Shown in pieces: positions 7,549-12,448 of a stretch of 12,480 nt of DNA. The DNA comes from DASXMX01 sp036794395 (lineage in GTDB: Bacteria; Planctomycetota; Phycisphaerae; Tepidisphaerales; Tepidisphaeraceae). The DNA is taken from positions 1-12,480 of the forward strand of contig DAIRGS010000211.1 in the NCBI GenBank assembly GCA_036794395.1. The letters run 5' to 3'. Position numbers and translations under genes: made by a program. The notes under the pieces are model-generated. The model did no database searches and had not been told where the DNA came from. It saw only the letters and a program-made list of their open reading frames with translations. Positions within the stretch are counted from its first letter, which is position 1, and each line of letters begins with the position of its first letter.

Positions 7549-7574
7549 GTTGCATTTGGTTGCAAAGCGTTGCA
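7549..7574. promoter_or_regulatory. Three GTTGCA hexamers at exact 10-bp spacing
   Basis: GTTGCA occurs at 7549, 7559 and 7569, one helical turn apart, 37-62 bp upstream of the TTG start of the histidine kinase. On the coding strand of that gene the words read TGCAAC. Such phasing is what a cooperatively binding regulator would need. The linkers differ, so this is not simply a tandem duplication. It could still be chance, and the kinase frame remains open across it. Confidence 0.4.
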
Positions 7575-7680
7575 GGACGGCGGCGTCGGTTTGCGGGGTG
7601 GAGCTGGGAGCGGGAAGTTTAATCTAGTCGTAAGTGATTGTTAAATCGCATGTTGTGTCGATATTGGATGCCAGTCAGAA

Positions 7681-7709
7681 TTTAAGATTTCAAATTTCAA
7701 ATTTGAGAT
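7681..7709. repeat. AT-rich TTTCAAA repeat
   Basis: TTTCAAATTTCAAATTTGA with flanking AGATTT and GAGAT: CAAATTT occurs twice in tandem and the block is partly self-complementary (AAATTT centre). It stands out sharply from the GC-rich surroundings. Similar AT-rich TTTGAGATTT/AAATTTC strings are scattered in spacers of planctomycete-like genomes, to my recollection. Confidence 0.5.
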
Positions 7710-7888
7710 GGGGATTGGTTATCACGATTGCGTTCGTCCTGGTTTTGATGCGCAGATTTGACCAGCTCCCTCTTGCCCCCTCTCTGCTGAGCGTGCAAAT
7801 CCAGATCGCCCAAGCCCGTCAAAATCCAGCCCTCGACTCCCAGGCTGAAAAACTCCGCCTCAACCTCCGAGTCATCGCATCCATGCAC

Positions 7889-8111
7889 TGTCGCAAGTGT
7901 CGCACGGACCCCCCGTTTTTCGCCTGAAAACCGACCTCCATGCGACACTTGCGACACCCGTCGCACGAAATTCGCACGCCTGTCTCACGCCCACGTTCCA
8001 CCAGGCCTATCCTAAACAACTGCATTACATGAATTTGCAATGCACGTCCCCAACCGCCGTGTCGCAATGCGGCACTTTGCGACACTTTCCCCCCTTCGCC
8101 CCACTGTCGCA
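7889..8111. repeat. TGTCGCA/TGCGACA word cluster with perfect inverted repeat
   Basis: TGTCGCAAGTGTCGCA at 7889-7904 is the exact reverse complement of TGCGACACTTGCGACA at 7941-7956, with 36 bp between. The heptamer TGTCGCA or its complement occurs seven times in 223 bp: 7889, 7898, 7941, 7950, 8060, 8078 and 8105, with a one-base variant at 7959. The arms could form a 16-bp hairpin stem, or the words could be protein-binding sites. Spacing is irregular, so this is not a CRISPR array. Confidence 0.75.
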
Positions 8112-8130
8112 CGCACCCCTGCGGTGGCCC

Positions 8131-8359
8131 GATGAAAATCCAATGGTTTTCACCGGCCGCGCGGTCGTCTAGATTTGTTGCGCAGGAAGGAATAGCGCCT
8201 TCCTGCCCCCTCTCCCCCCGGGAGATGGGTTGGGGTGAGGGCGAATGCCAGGCGCCATTCCGTCGGCGCCCCGGCGGGAAAGGGGGCAGGAGGGCGCGCT
8301 TTCCGGCGCGCAACAAAACCTGAACGAACGCGATCATTGAAAAGCGATAGGTTTTCATC
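8131..8359. repeat. Family B double copy forming a 229-bp imperfect palindrome
   Basis: GATGAAAA at 8131 pairs with TTTTCATC ending at 8359. Between them the two arms stay complementary at about three positions in four for roughly 85 bp, including TTTGTTGCGC/GCGCAACAAA and TCCTGCCCCCTCTCCC/GGGAAAGGGGGCAGGA. The centre (8221-8270) carries TTGGGGTGAGGGCGAATGCC. The left arm plus centre aligns with the single copy at 4270-4399, so this is one full copy joined head-to-head to half of another. Its right end cuts into the LWVRSY-type gene at about 8368. Confidence 0.8.
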
Positions 8360-8367
8360 AGCCCAGA

Positions 8368-8539
8368 GTCGGCCTGGGTTGGAGATCAACCAGTAGTAAG
8401 GGTCGGCGTGCGTGAAGTTCAGTAGATCGGCCTCACTGGGAGAAATGCTTGGGCGGTAACTCCGCACCCACAGCATAACGCTGGCCGCGAGGGCCAGAAG
8501 TGACAGGGCAGACACGAGCGTGAACAGGCGGGGGCGCAA
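8368..8539 (-). pseudogene. Truncated LWVRSY-type membrane protein, N-terminal part
   Basis: The first 57 or so residues look genuine. They start RPRLFTLVSALSLLALAASV, a basic residue pair then a membrane helix, followed by MLWVRSYRPS and a short soluble part ending near YYWLISNPG. This matches the N-terminus of a small planctomycete family (R-R-R-L-F...LWVRSY...) that I know only from recurring annotations, with no known function. After about 8368 the frame runs into repeat family B and yields repeat-derived, arginine/proline-rich sequence to a stop at 8150, so the C-terminal part is lost. The start is TTG at 8539; no ATG or Shine-Dalgarno is near. The family's usual C-terminal zinc ribbon is absent. 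Confidence 0.6.
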
Positions 8540-8733
8540 GTGGATAGTCTATCTGACACGAGCGTATCGGGCACACGTTTCTGCCGCCGGGCTTGGTTTG
8601 CGGGCGAGCCCTGATAGAGCTTCCACGTCCATGTTTCGAGCGTCGAGGATTGGAAGGGATTGGATTTGAAGGGCCGGGGGCATTTCATTTCCTGGATTTG
8701 CACCGTTTTGGGGATCATAGATCGGACGAGAAA

Positions 8734-8826
8734 TCAAGATTCCAAAGTTGAGGTGGGGATCGGCAGAGTGGGGGAGCCGCACTCGGGGCAGATGCCGGAG
8801 GTGTTGGCGGTGAGATCGTAGGCGCA
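8734..8826 (-). pseudogene. Zinc-ribbon C-terminal fragment of the LWVRSY-type family
   Basis: On the minus strand this reads CAYDLTANTSGICPECGSP and ends 11 residues later in TGA at 8734. This is the YDL...CPECG zinc ribbon that ends many planctomycete proteins, normally as CxxCGYDL...CPEC. Only the second cysteine of the first pair remains; directly upstream the sequence switches to DNA that codes an ECF sigma factor on the other strand. It is therefore a 3' remnant. It lies about 195 bp upstream of the N-terminal remnant of the same family, so two tandem paralogues were probably once here. Confidence 0.6.
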
Positions 8827-8962
8827 GGCGGCGTTCCTGGTCCTGGCGCGCAAGGCGCATCGGTTGGGCGGGGATGTGCCGTTGTCGAGCTGGCTGCTGG
8901 CCGTGACGCGGTACGCGGCGCGGGATGCGGTCAAGACGGAGTCTCGGCGGAAACGTCACGAG
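8822..8962 (+). pseudogene. ECF sigma factor fragment (end of sigma region 2)
   Basis: After a TAG at 8819 the frame reads QAAFLVLARKAHRLGG, then DVPLSSWLLAVTRYAARDAV, then KTESRRKRHE. This closely follows the region 2 pattern of planctomycete ECF sigma factors (VFLLLARKA...V-L-S-GWL...TR-AA-NA-R-EARRRRHE). The upstream start of region 2 and all of region 4 (the -35-binding domain) are missing. After 8962 the frame becomes cysteine/serine-rich junk and stops at TGA 9035. A remnant about 47 codons long that cannot work as a sigma factor. It abuts the zinc-ribbon remnant back-to-back, sharing the bases 8822-8826. Confidence 0.65.
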
Positions 8963-9037
8963 CGATCGTGTCAGACGGGAGGGTTCGAGACTTCAATCTT
9001 GAGCCGTTGCGTGGAAACGTTGTGTTGCTCTACGTGA

Positions 9038-9283
9038 ACGGGGTCGGGGCTTTATTTCAACGGGCATTACGAACCCAAAGCCGGCAAGCTGGTTGCGGCA
9101 TGGGAGCCGGCGTTTTTTCTTGCGCCGATCCCATATAAACCGGTGACGGATTTGGCGAGCCGGGTGAATGCGAAGGGAGCGGCGGGGTTTGCGGGGCGGG
9201 CGAATCCGAGGGTCATGGATTACATGGATTCCCTTGCGACGGTTCGTTATGTGCATGCATGGTGGCGGGAGATGCACATATGA
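9038..9283 (+). pseudogene. Open-frame fragment of unknown origin
   Basis: An 81-codon open stretch with protein-like composition and GC-ending codons: GLYFNGHYEPKAGKLVAAW, EPAFFLAPIPYKPVTDLASR, and PRVMDYMDSLATVRYVHAWW before TGA at 9281. It has no start codon near its 5' end and no Shine-Dalgarno, so it looks like a 5'-truncated remnant. I do not recognise the sequence. It is in the same frame as the sigma fragment before it and the open frame after it, separated by single TGA codons. It could also be non-coding. Confidence 0.3.
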
Positions 9284-9304
9284 CATTGGGCGGGCGCGAG
9301 CTTT

Positions 9305-9677
9305 TTGATAATCGGGGTGTTGTGGCCGGTTGCGATTAACTTGATGGTATTTGGGTCGTTGCGGCGGCCGGTTGAGGAGAAGGGCATTGATTTGAGCAAG
9401 GTCAAATCGCGACCGTCGGAAGTTGCGAAGGCTGTGGTGACGGATGAGGAAATTGAGCAGCTTGTGGCGGTGACCAACGAGTTGGGAGCAAAGGTTGGGA
9501 GAGGGCGCGGGTGCCGAAGAGCATGTCGAGGCCGTTGCTGCCGCGTCTGTTCGGGAGCTTGAGGCTGCGGCGCTGACGCCGGGTCAGATCGCCGAGCACG
9601 CGGATATCAGCTACGGGGCTAAGGCGGATGATTTTTATCCTACGGCGAAGGTGGGGAAGCCGGATCGAAAGAAGTGA
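9305..9677 (+). pseudogene. Frameshifted small membrane-anchored protein
   Basis: From a TTG at 9305 the frame gives a hydrophobic helix (IIGVLWPVAINLMVFGSL), then a charged tail with VEEKGIDLSKVKSRPSEVAK and TDEEIEQLVAVTNELGAKVG. There the frame degenerates to cysteine/arginine-rich sequence. A +1 shift near 9500, at the G-rich tract GGTTGGGAGAGGG, restores good coding: EGAGAEEHVEAVAAASVREL ... LTPGQIAEHADISYG, ending in GKPDRKK and TGA. With one G removed the product would be about 123 aa with one N-terminal helix and a soluble tail. I do not know the family. It may be a true pseudogene or a sequencing indel in a live gene. Confidence 0.45.
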
Positions 9678-9767
9678 ATGGTGCGGGACGAAGTTGGAAG
9701 CAAGAGTTGGGGGAAGTAGATTTGAGAGATAGGGCTGCCGCTGTGATTTGTCTGCGTGCCAGCTTCA

Positions 9768-9785
9768 CGTTTGGAGTACCAAACG
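9768..9785. repeat. Hairpin CGTTTGG-AGTA-CCAAACG
   Basis: A perfect 7-bp stem with a 4-nt loop. The surrounding bases (GCGTGCCAGCTTCA before, ACGCTGTTCACGG after) look like a longer repeat unit, and a related GTTTGGGTACC follows within 40 bp. I believe this type occurs as a dispersed element in related genomes, but only one clear copy is in the window. Confidence 0.5.
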
Positions 9786-9866
9786 ACGCTGTTCACGGTG
9801 GTGTTTGGGTACCCTGGCGGTTCGGGAGGAAGATAATGAGGAATCGCTGCGCGATGCGGTGATGAT

Positions 9867-9888
9867 GGGCGGACACGGGGGTCCGCCC
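9867..9888. repeat. Hairpin GGGCGGAC-ACGGGG-GTCCGCCC
   Basis: A perfect 8-bp stem with a 6-nt loop, followed by CTACGG. The form GGGCGGACACGG-GGTCCGCCCCTAC is, from memory, a frequent dispersed spacer element in planctomycete and verrucomicrobial genomes, often translated by mistake as HGGPPLR or GADPRVRPS. It sits about 120 bp upstream of the PAP2 gene. Confidence 0.65.
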
Positions 9889-10004
9889 CTACGGTGGCGG
9901 TCGGATTGGGGCGGTTGGATATCACTGAGGGCCGGCGATTGTGGTAGGGGCGGTTTGCGCCGGGGATTTCATTTTTGCGGTCGGGGCCGTATTTTCCGCC
10001 GGCC

Positions 10005-10571
10005 ATGAATTGTGGGTTGCTGTTTATTTTGTTGGGCGCGTGCGCGGTCTTGATGATCCTGGAGCGCCGGGGTTTGAAGACGACGCTTGCACTGAATTTT
10101 AAGGGGGACATCAAGCGGGAGAGCCGGTGGCTGGCGCAGTATGGGCAGGCGCTATGTACGGCAATCGCGGCGGTGCTGGTTTGGCAACTGGACGTGCGCC
10201 GCCGGGAGAAGGCGGTGATTCCGGTGGTTATGAGCGTGGTGGTGGCGACGGTAATTGCGACGATCATCAAGCGGCTGGTGTCGCGGGTTCGGCCGGGGCG
10301 GGAGAACGCCGGGAAGTTTCTGGGGCCTTCGTGGTCACATGCGAATTATCGGGAGAGCTTTCCATCAAGTCATAGCGCATCGGCGGTGGCGCTTTCGGGG
10401 ATGCTGGCAATCCTTTATCCGGCGGCGGCACCCACTTTCTGGACATTGGCGCTGGCGTGTGCGGGGCTGCGATACCTGATGGATGCCCATTGGCCGAGCG
10501 ATATTTTGGGGGGGATTGCGCTGGGATATGCCAGTGCATATTACGTTGCCCATCTATTCCATGTTTCTTGA
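10005..10571 (+). CDS. PAP2 superfamily lipid phosphatase
   Basis: A 188-aa integral membrane phosphatase with the full three-part acid phosphatase signature: K89-x6-R96-P97 (KRLVSRVRPG), FPSSHS with H123 (PSxH), and R156-x5-H162-x3-D166 (RYLMDAHWPSD). Hydrophobic segments lie at about 4-19, 48-62, 71-88, 124-138, 143-156 and 167-184. This gives five or six helices, with the active site at the outer membrane-water interface. Likely substrates are phosphatidic acid, phosphatidylglycerol phosphate or undecaprenyl pyrophosphate; the sequence cannot decide. The ATG at 10005 opens directly into helix 1. A TTG at 9975 would add ten residues. No Shine-Dalgarno is seen at either. It stands alone, with debris upstream and a convergent gene downstream. 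Confidence 0.9.
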   Translation: MNCGLLFILLGACAVLMILERRGLKTTLALNFKGDIKRESRWLAQYGQALCTAIAAVLVWQLDVRRREKAVIPVVMSVVVATVIATIIKRLVSRVRPGRENAGKFLGPSWSHANYRESFPSSHSASAVALSGMLAILYPAAAPTFWTLALACAGLRYLMDAHWPSDILGGIALGYASAYYVAHLFHVS

Positions 10572-10701
10572 ACCGCTGTGAAATCAGGTCCTTCTCTCCT
10601 GGATGACAGTGGGCAGCTGATCCAATAGAGGATTTCAACAGAGCAGGGGCCTTGTAGGTTTTTCAAGACCGTGAAACGCCGGAAGGCAATCTGACTCAGC
10701 A

Positions 10702-11454
10702 TCACCCGAGATTCCTGGCCACCCCGAGTTCAGTGTCGCGTTCGGCTGTGAAGAGGTTTCTGGCGATCTCAGGTCCGGTCGATCCATAAGACCGGAGGCC
10801 GGCGACGATGCTGGCAGCCGGGAAGACCGACAACGGATTGTGGATCGTATTCACAACCATCAACCCGAGTTGTTCGGCGAGATCCTGGCCGGGCTTCCAC
10901 TTCAGACATATATCGAGAGCGGCTTTGTAGAGCTGATCTGAAACAGAAGGATCGAGATCCGTGCCCCCAAACTTGAGGGGGGAAATCACGAGTTGCCCCG
11001 CGACATACCTGGCCACTTCCTCCGCGGCGCTCTGGGTCATCCTGGCTTGTTTAGCATGACTTGGTCCGAAAAACTCGGGCTGCTTCGCGGCGATCGGATC
11101 TGTAATTGGCGTATAGGCGGCTCCAAGGTCTAATGGGTTGGACTTAGGCGCGGCCAGTCCGCCTCCCAATCCGGAATTGTCGTTCTTAGCGAAGGGCAGC
11201 AGAACAACTGGGTTATCCGTGGTTGTTGCCGTTTCGGTAAACCATTCAAGAGGTGTTACGGGCGACTTGGTATCCACCAGCACGGTCTGCACGCTGTTGT
11301 CGACCGGGGGGGCGGGATTTGGCATCGGCTTCACGGTTTCCGCGATCAATTGTAGGGTTGCGGTATCAACAGTTGTCCCTTGTGCGACAGTTAAAATTTG
11401 AACCAGGCTGTTTTGGGCAATGGATGCTGAAATCGGGTGGCTTACAAGGCTCAT
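10702..11454 (-). CDS. Hypothetical protein, 250 aa
   Basis: Not recognised. The N-terminal half, about 1-125, is low in charge and rich in Pro, Thr, Ala and Asn (TVKPMPNPAPPVDNS; FTETATTTDNPVV; GLGGGLAAPKSNPLDLG) and is probably flexible. The C-terminal half, from about 135, looks helical (SAAEEVARYVAGQLV; VSDQLYKAALDICLKWKPG; EQLGLMVVNTIHNPLSVFPA). No signal peptide or membrane helix is evident. The start ATG at 11454 has a good GGAGA Shine-Dalgarno 6 nt upstream, which supports a real, translated gene. It is transcribed divergently from the carbonic-anhydrase-like gene across a 396-bp spacer (11455-11850) filled mainly by the 11595-11745 repeat. Confidence 0.72.
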   Translation of the reverse strand: MSLVSHPISASIAQNSLVQILTVAQGTTVDTATLQLIAETVKPMPNPAPPVDNSVQTVLVDTKSPVTPLEWFTETATTTDNPVVLLPFAKNDNSGLGGGLAAPKSNPLDLGAAYTPITDPIAAKQPEFFGPSHAKQARMTQSAAEEVARYVAGQLVISPLKFGGTDLDPSVSDQLYKAALDICLKWKPGQDLAEQLGLMVVNTIHNPLSVFPAASIVAGLRSYGSTGPEIARNLFTAERDTELGVARNLG

Positions 11455-11594
11455 GGCAGCTCTCCGGAAAAGCGGGTTTCGCTTGGGAACGAAGATTTTC
11501 GCCCAACCACGGGATGGGTGTTGAACAGGTTATCGGGAGATTTGGGAAAATGTTGCACGGGAAGGCCGGATTTAGTGGTCGGCTCGCCCGGATT

Positions 11595-11745
11595 ATTCAC
11601 CGCAGAGACGCGGAGTACGCGGAGAATGCAGACGCAACAGGAGCTTACATGCAACAACGAAGAGCAGTTCGTCGCGCAGTTTGCGCACCTCACATCTCTC
11701 ATTCCCTGGTGTTTTCTCTGCGATCTCAGCGCCTCTGCGGTGAAT
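11595..11745. repeat. CACCGCAGAG-type inverted repeat
   Basis: The 32-bp arm 11595-11626 (ATTCACCGCAGAGACGC...) is inverted at 11714-11745, with 27 of 32 positions matching and 87 bp between the arms. Both arms show a period of roughly 8-9 bp (CGCAGAG, CGCGGAG, CGCGGAG). This TTCACCGCAGAGRCGC-AGAG motif is, to my recollection, a widespread dispersed repeat in many environmental bacteria. It lies in the spacer between two divergent genes, where an open frame runs through it and would wrongly extend the carbonic-anhydrase-like protein by about 138 residues. Confidence 0.8.
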
Positions 11746-11840
11746 CAAGAATTCTCAGGGCTAGGCGATTCACCTGATCGGTCCTACGCGATCGCATTGA
11801 ACGTCCTACTTGCTCCGACGACAATTCGCTTTGTCATTTC

Positions 11841-11846
11841 GGGAGG
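11841..11846 (+). promoter_or_regulatory. Shine-Dalgarno GGGAGG choosing a GTG start at 11851
   Basis: GGGAGG is followed by CTCT and then GTG at 11851. It is the strongest ribosome-binding site in this open frame and lies just before the conserved domain, which separates the real gene from the repeat-derived upstream frame. Confidence 0.65.
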
Positions 11847-11850
11847 CTCT

Positions 11851-12351
11851 GTGGGTAAATCAGCGATTTCGAAAGGCTCCGATTTCGTCAGTCAGTTTCC
11901 ATTTGACGATCGTCGGGTTGGGGCGGCGGCGGTGTATTGCAGTGATGGTCGGTATGGCGAGCAGATGGATGAGTTTCTGCATACGGCGCTGGGGTTGCCG
12001 CGATATGACCGGTTGGCGTTGCCGGGCGGGGCGGGGTGTTTGGCGGGGCATTTGATGACGGCTTACAACGAGAAGCTGGCGCTGGAGCGGCAGCTTGAGT
12101 TTTTAATCAAGGCGCATGAGCTCAAGCGGATTGTGTTGATTGCGCATCAGGGGTGTGGGTTTTATAAGGATTTGTGGACCGATGGCCGGACGGTGGAGGA
12201 GCAGCAGGAGGCGGACCTGGCGAAGGCGGCGCAGCAGCTCAGGACGGCCAATAGCGGTGTAATTGTTGAAACCTATTTTGCGCGAAGGGTTGACGGGAAC
12301 GTCGCGTTTGAGCGATGGGGCACTCAAGTGGCGGGCGCGGTGGCGAAGTGA
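11851..12351 (+). CDS. Beta-carbonic-anhydrase-like protein, short divergent form
   Basis: With the GTG start it is 166 aa. It carries the zinc-site signature of beta carbonic anhydrases: C30-S-D32-G-R34 (CxDxR, two ligands or ligand plus catalytic Asp-Arg pair) and H99-Q-G-C102 (HxxC) in a strand-like IVLIAHQGCGFY. The usual R-N-A-G stretch between them is replaced by LPGGAGCLAG (57-66). The protein is shorter than typical enzymes of 190-230 aa, lacking most of the N-terminal arm and part of the C-terminal helix. CO2 hydration is possible, but it may be a divergent zinc protein of the same fold with another role. No signal peptide, so cytoplasmic. The frame is open up to 11437, but that part is encoded by a dispersed inverted repeat and is rejected. 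Confidence 0.78.
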   Translation: MGKSAISKGSDFVSQFPFDDRRVGAAAVYCSDGRYGEQMDEFLHTALGLPRYDRLALPGGAGCLAGHLMTAYNEKLALERQLEFLIKAHELKRIVLIAHQGCGFYKDLWTDGRTVEEQQEADLAKAAQQLRTANSGVIVETYFARRVDGNVAFERWGTQVAGAVAK

Positions 12352-12354
12352 GGG

Positions 12355-12448
12355 CTAAATGACCCATGCGCGATTCCGCGCTTTTCGTGACATGGCTTTC
12401 TAAGCCATGATTGAGGGGGATGACCGTCAGCGCCGGGTCCGATTTGGG
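12355..12448 (-). repeat. Dispersed hairpin repeat family A, right copy (inverted)
   Basis: This 94-bp block is the reverse complement of the 1-95 copy with about 80% identity by eye and one net base length difference. Its central hairpin at about 12391-12409 is CATGGCTT, loop AGA, AAGCCATG, a perfect 8-bp stem. It begins 4 bp after the TGA of the carbonic-anhydrase-like gene. The same end of the element (CTAAAT in the transcript) faces the preceding gene here and after the M48 gene, so both would be transcribed in the same sense as 3' untranslated sequence. Confidence 0.85.
12368..12385 (+). terminator. Possible intrinsic terminator after the CA-like gene
   Basis: GCGCG, loop ATTC, CGCGC, then TTTT: a 5-bp all-GC stem with a short T run, 17 bp after the stop codon and inside the family A repeat. 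A second hairpin (12391-12409) follows. The matching position in the 1-95 copy keeps a weaker 4-bp stem and also CCTTTT. The T run is short, so termination strength is uncertain. Confidence 0.4.

Larger units (their letters stand above)
7513..8125. other. Spacer without a supported gene
   Basis: About 610 bp between the histidine kinase and the family B palindrome. It holds the phased GTTGCA words, an AT-rich stretch at 7681-7709 and the TGTCGCA cluster at 7889-8111. Short open frames of 80-180 residues on both strands run straight through these repeats, have no ribosome-binding sites and look like no protein I know, so I call no gene here. Confidence 0.6.
9678..10004. other. Spacer with two hairpin repeats, no gene seen
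   Basis: This 327-bp stretch has short open frames on both strands without ribosome-binding sites. It holds two distinct hairpins (9768-9785 and 9867-9888). A second near-copy of the first hairpin word follows at 9801-9813 (GTGTTTGGGTACC), and a second GGTAGGGGCGG follows the second hairpin at about 9941. I take it as repeat-filled spacer upstream of the PAP2 gene. Confidence 0.55.

Noticed and set aside
7558..7574. Sigma-54 promoter (TGG...TTGCA) upstream of the kinase
   Set aside because: The GG and GC dinucleotides are 12 bp apart rather than 10, and the site points away from the kinase gene.
7634..7927. 97-aa protein with a hydrophobic segment on the plus strand
   Set aside because: It runs through the AT-rich repeat and into the TGTCGCA cluster, has no ribosome-binding site and resembles repeat translation.
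7889..8111. CRISPR array
   Set aside because: The repeated word is only 7 bp, occurs in both orientations, and spacing ranges from 9 to over 100 bp. No cas genes are present.
7819..8358. 179-aa minus-strand open frame
   Set aside because: Its first part is translated from family B repeat arms and its end from the TGTCGCA inverted repeat; it is a composite of repeats.
9495..9510. Programmed +1 frameshift in the 9305-9677 gene
   Set aside because: No slippery heptamer or following stem-loop is clear, and the surroundings are full of decayed genes. A simple G insertion in a G-rich tract is enough.
8822..9562. UGA reassignment or selenocysteine readthrough
   Set aside because: Other intact genes in the window use TGA as a proper stop, and no selenocysteine-insertion-like hairpin or family with a UGA-encoded residue is recognised. 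The sigma fragment is already truncated upstream.
9635..10270. 211-aa minus-strand open frame
   Set aside because: It lies opposite the PAP2 gene and the 9867 hairpin. Its composition (Thr, Arg, Ser-rich) is that of antisense translation.
11437..11850. N-terminal extension of the CA-like gene to an upstream ATG at 11437
   Set aside because: The extension is translated from the CACCGCAGAG inverted repeat and overlaps the upstream region of the divergent gene. A strong GGGAGG site precedes GTG 11851 right before the conserved domain.
1..12448. A 12.4-kb transposon bounded by the family A inverted repeats
   Set aside because: A further partial copy lies inside at 1037, there is no transposase or integrase, no target-site duplication can be shown, and both copies sit as gene 3' tails. 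A dispersed repeat explains this better.
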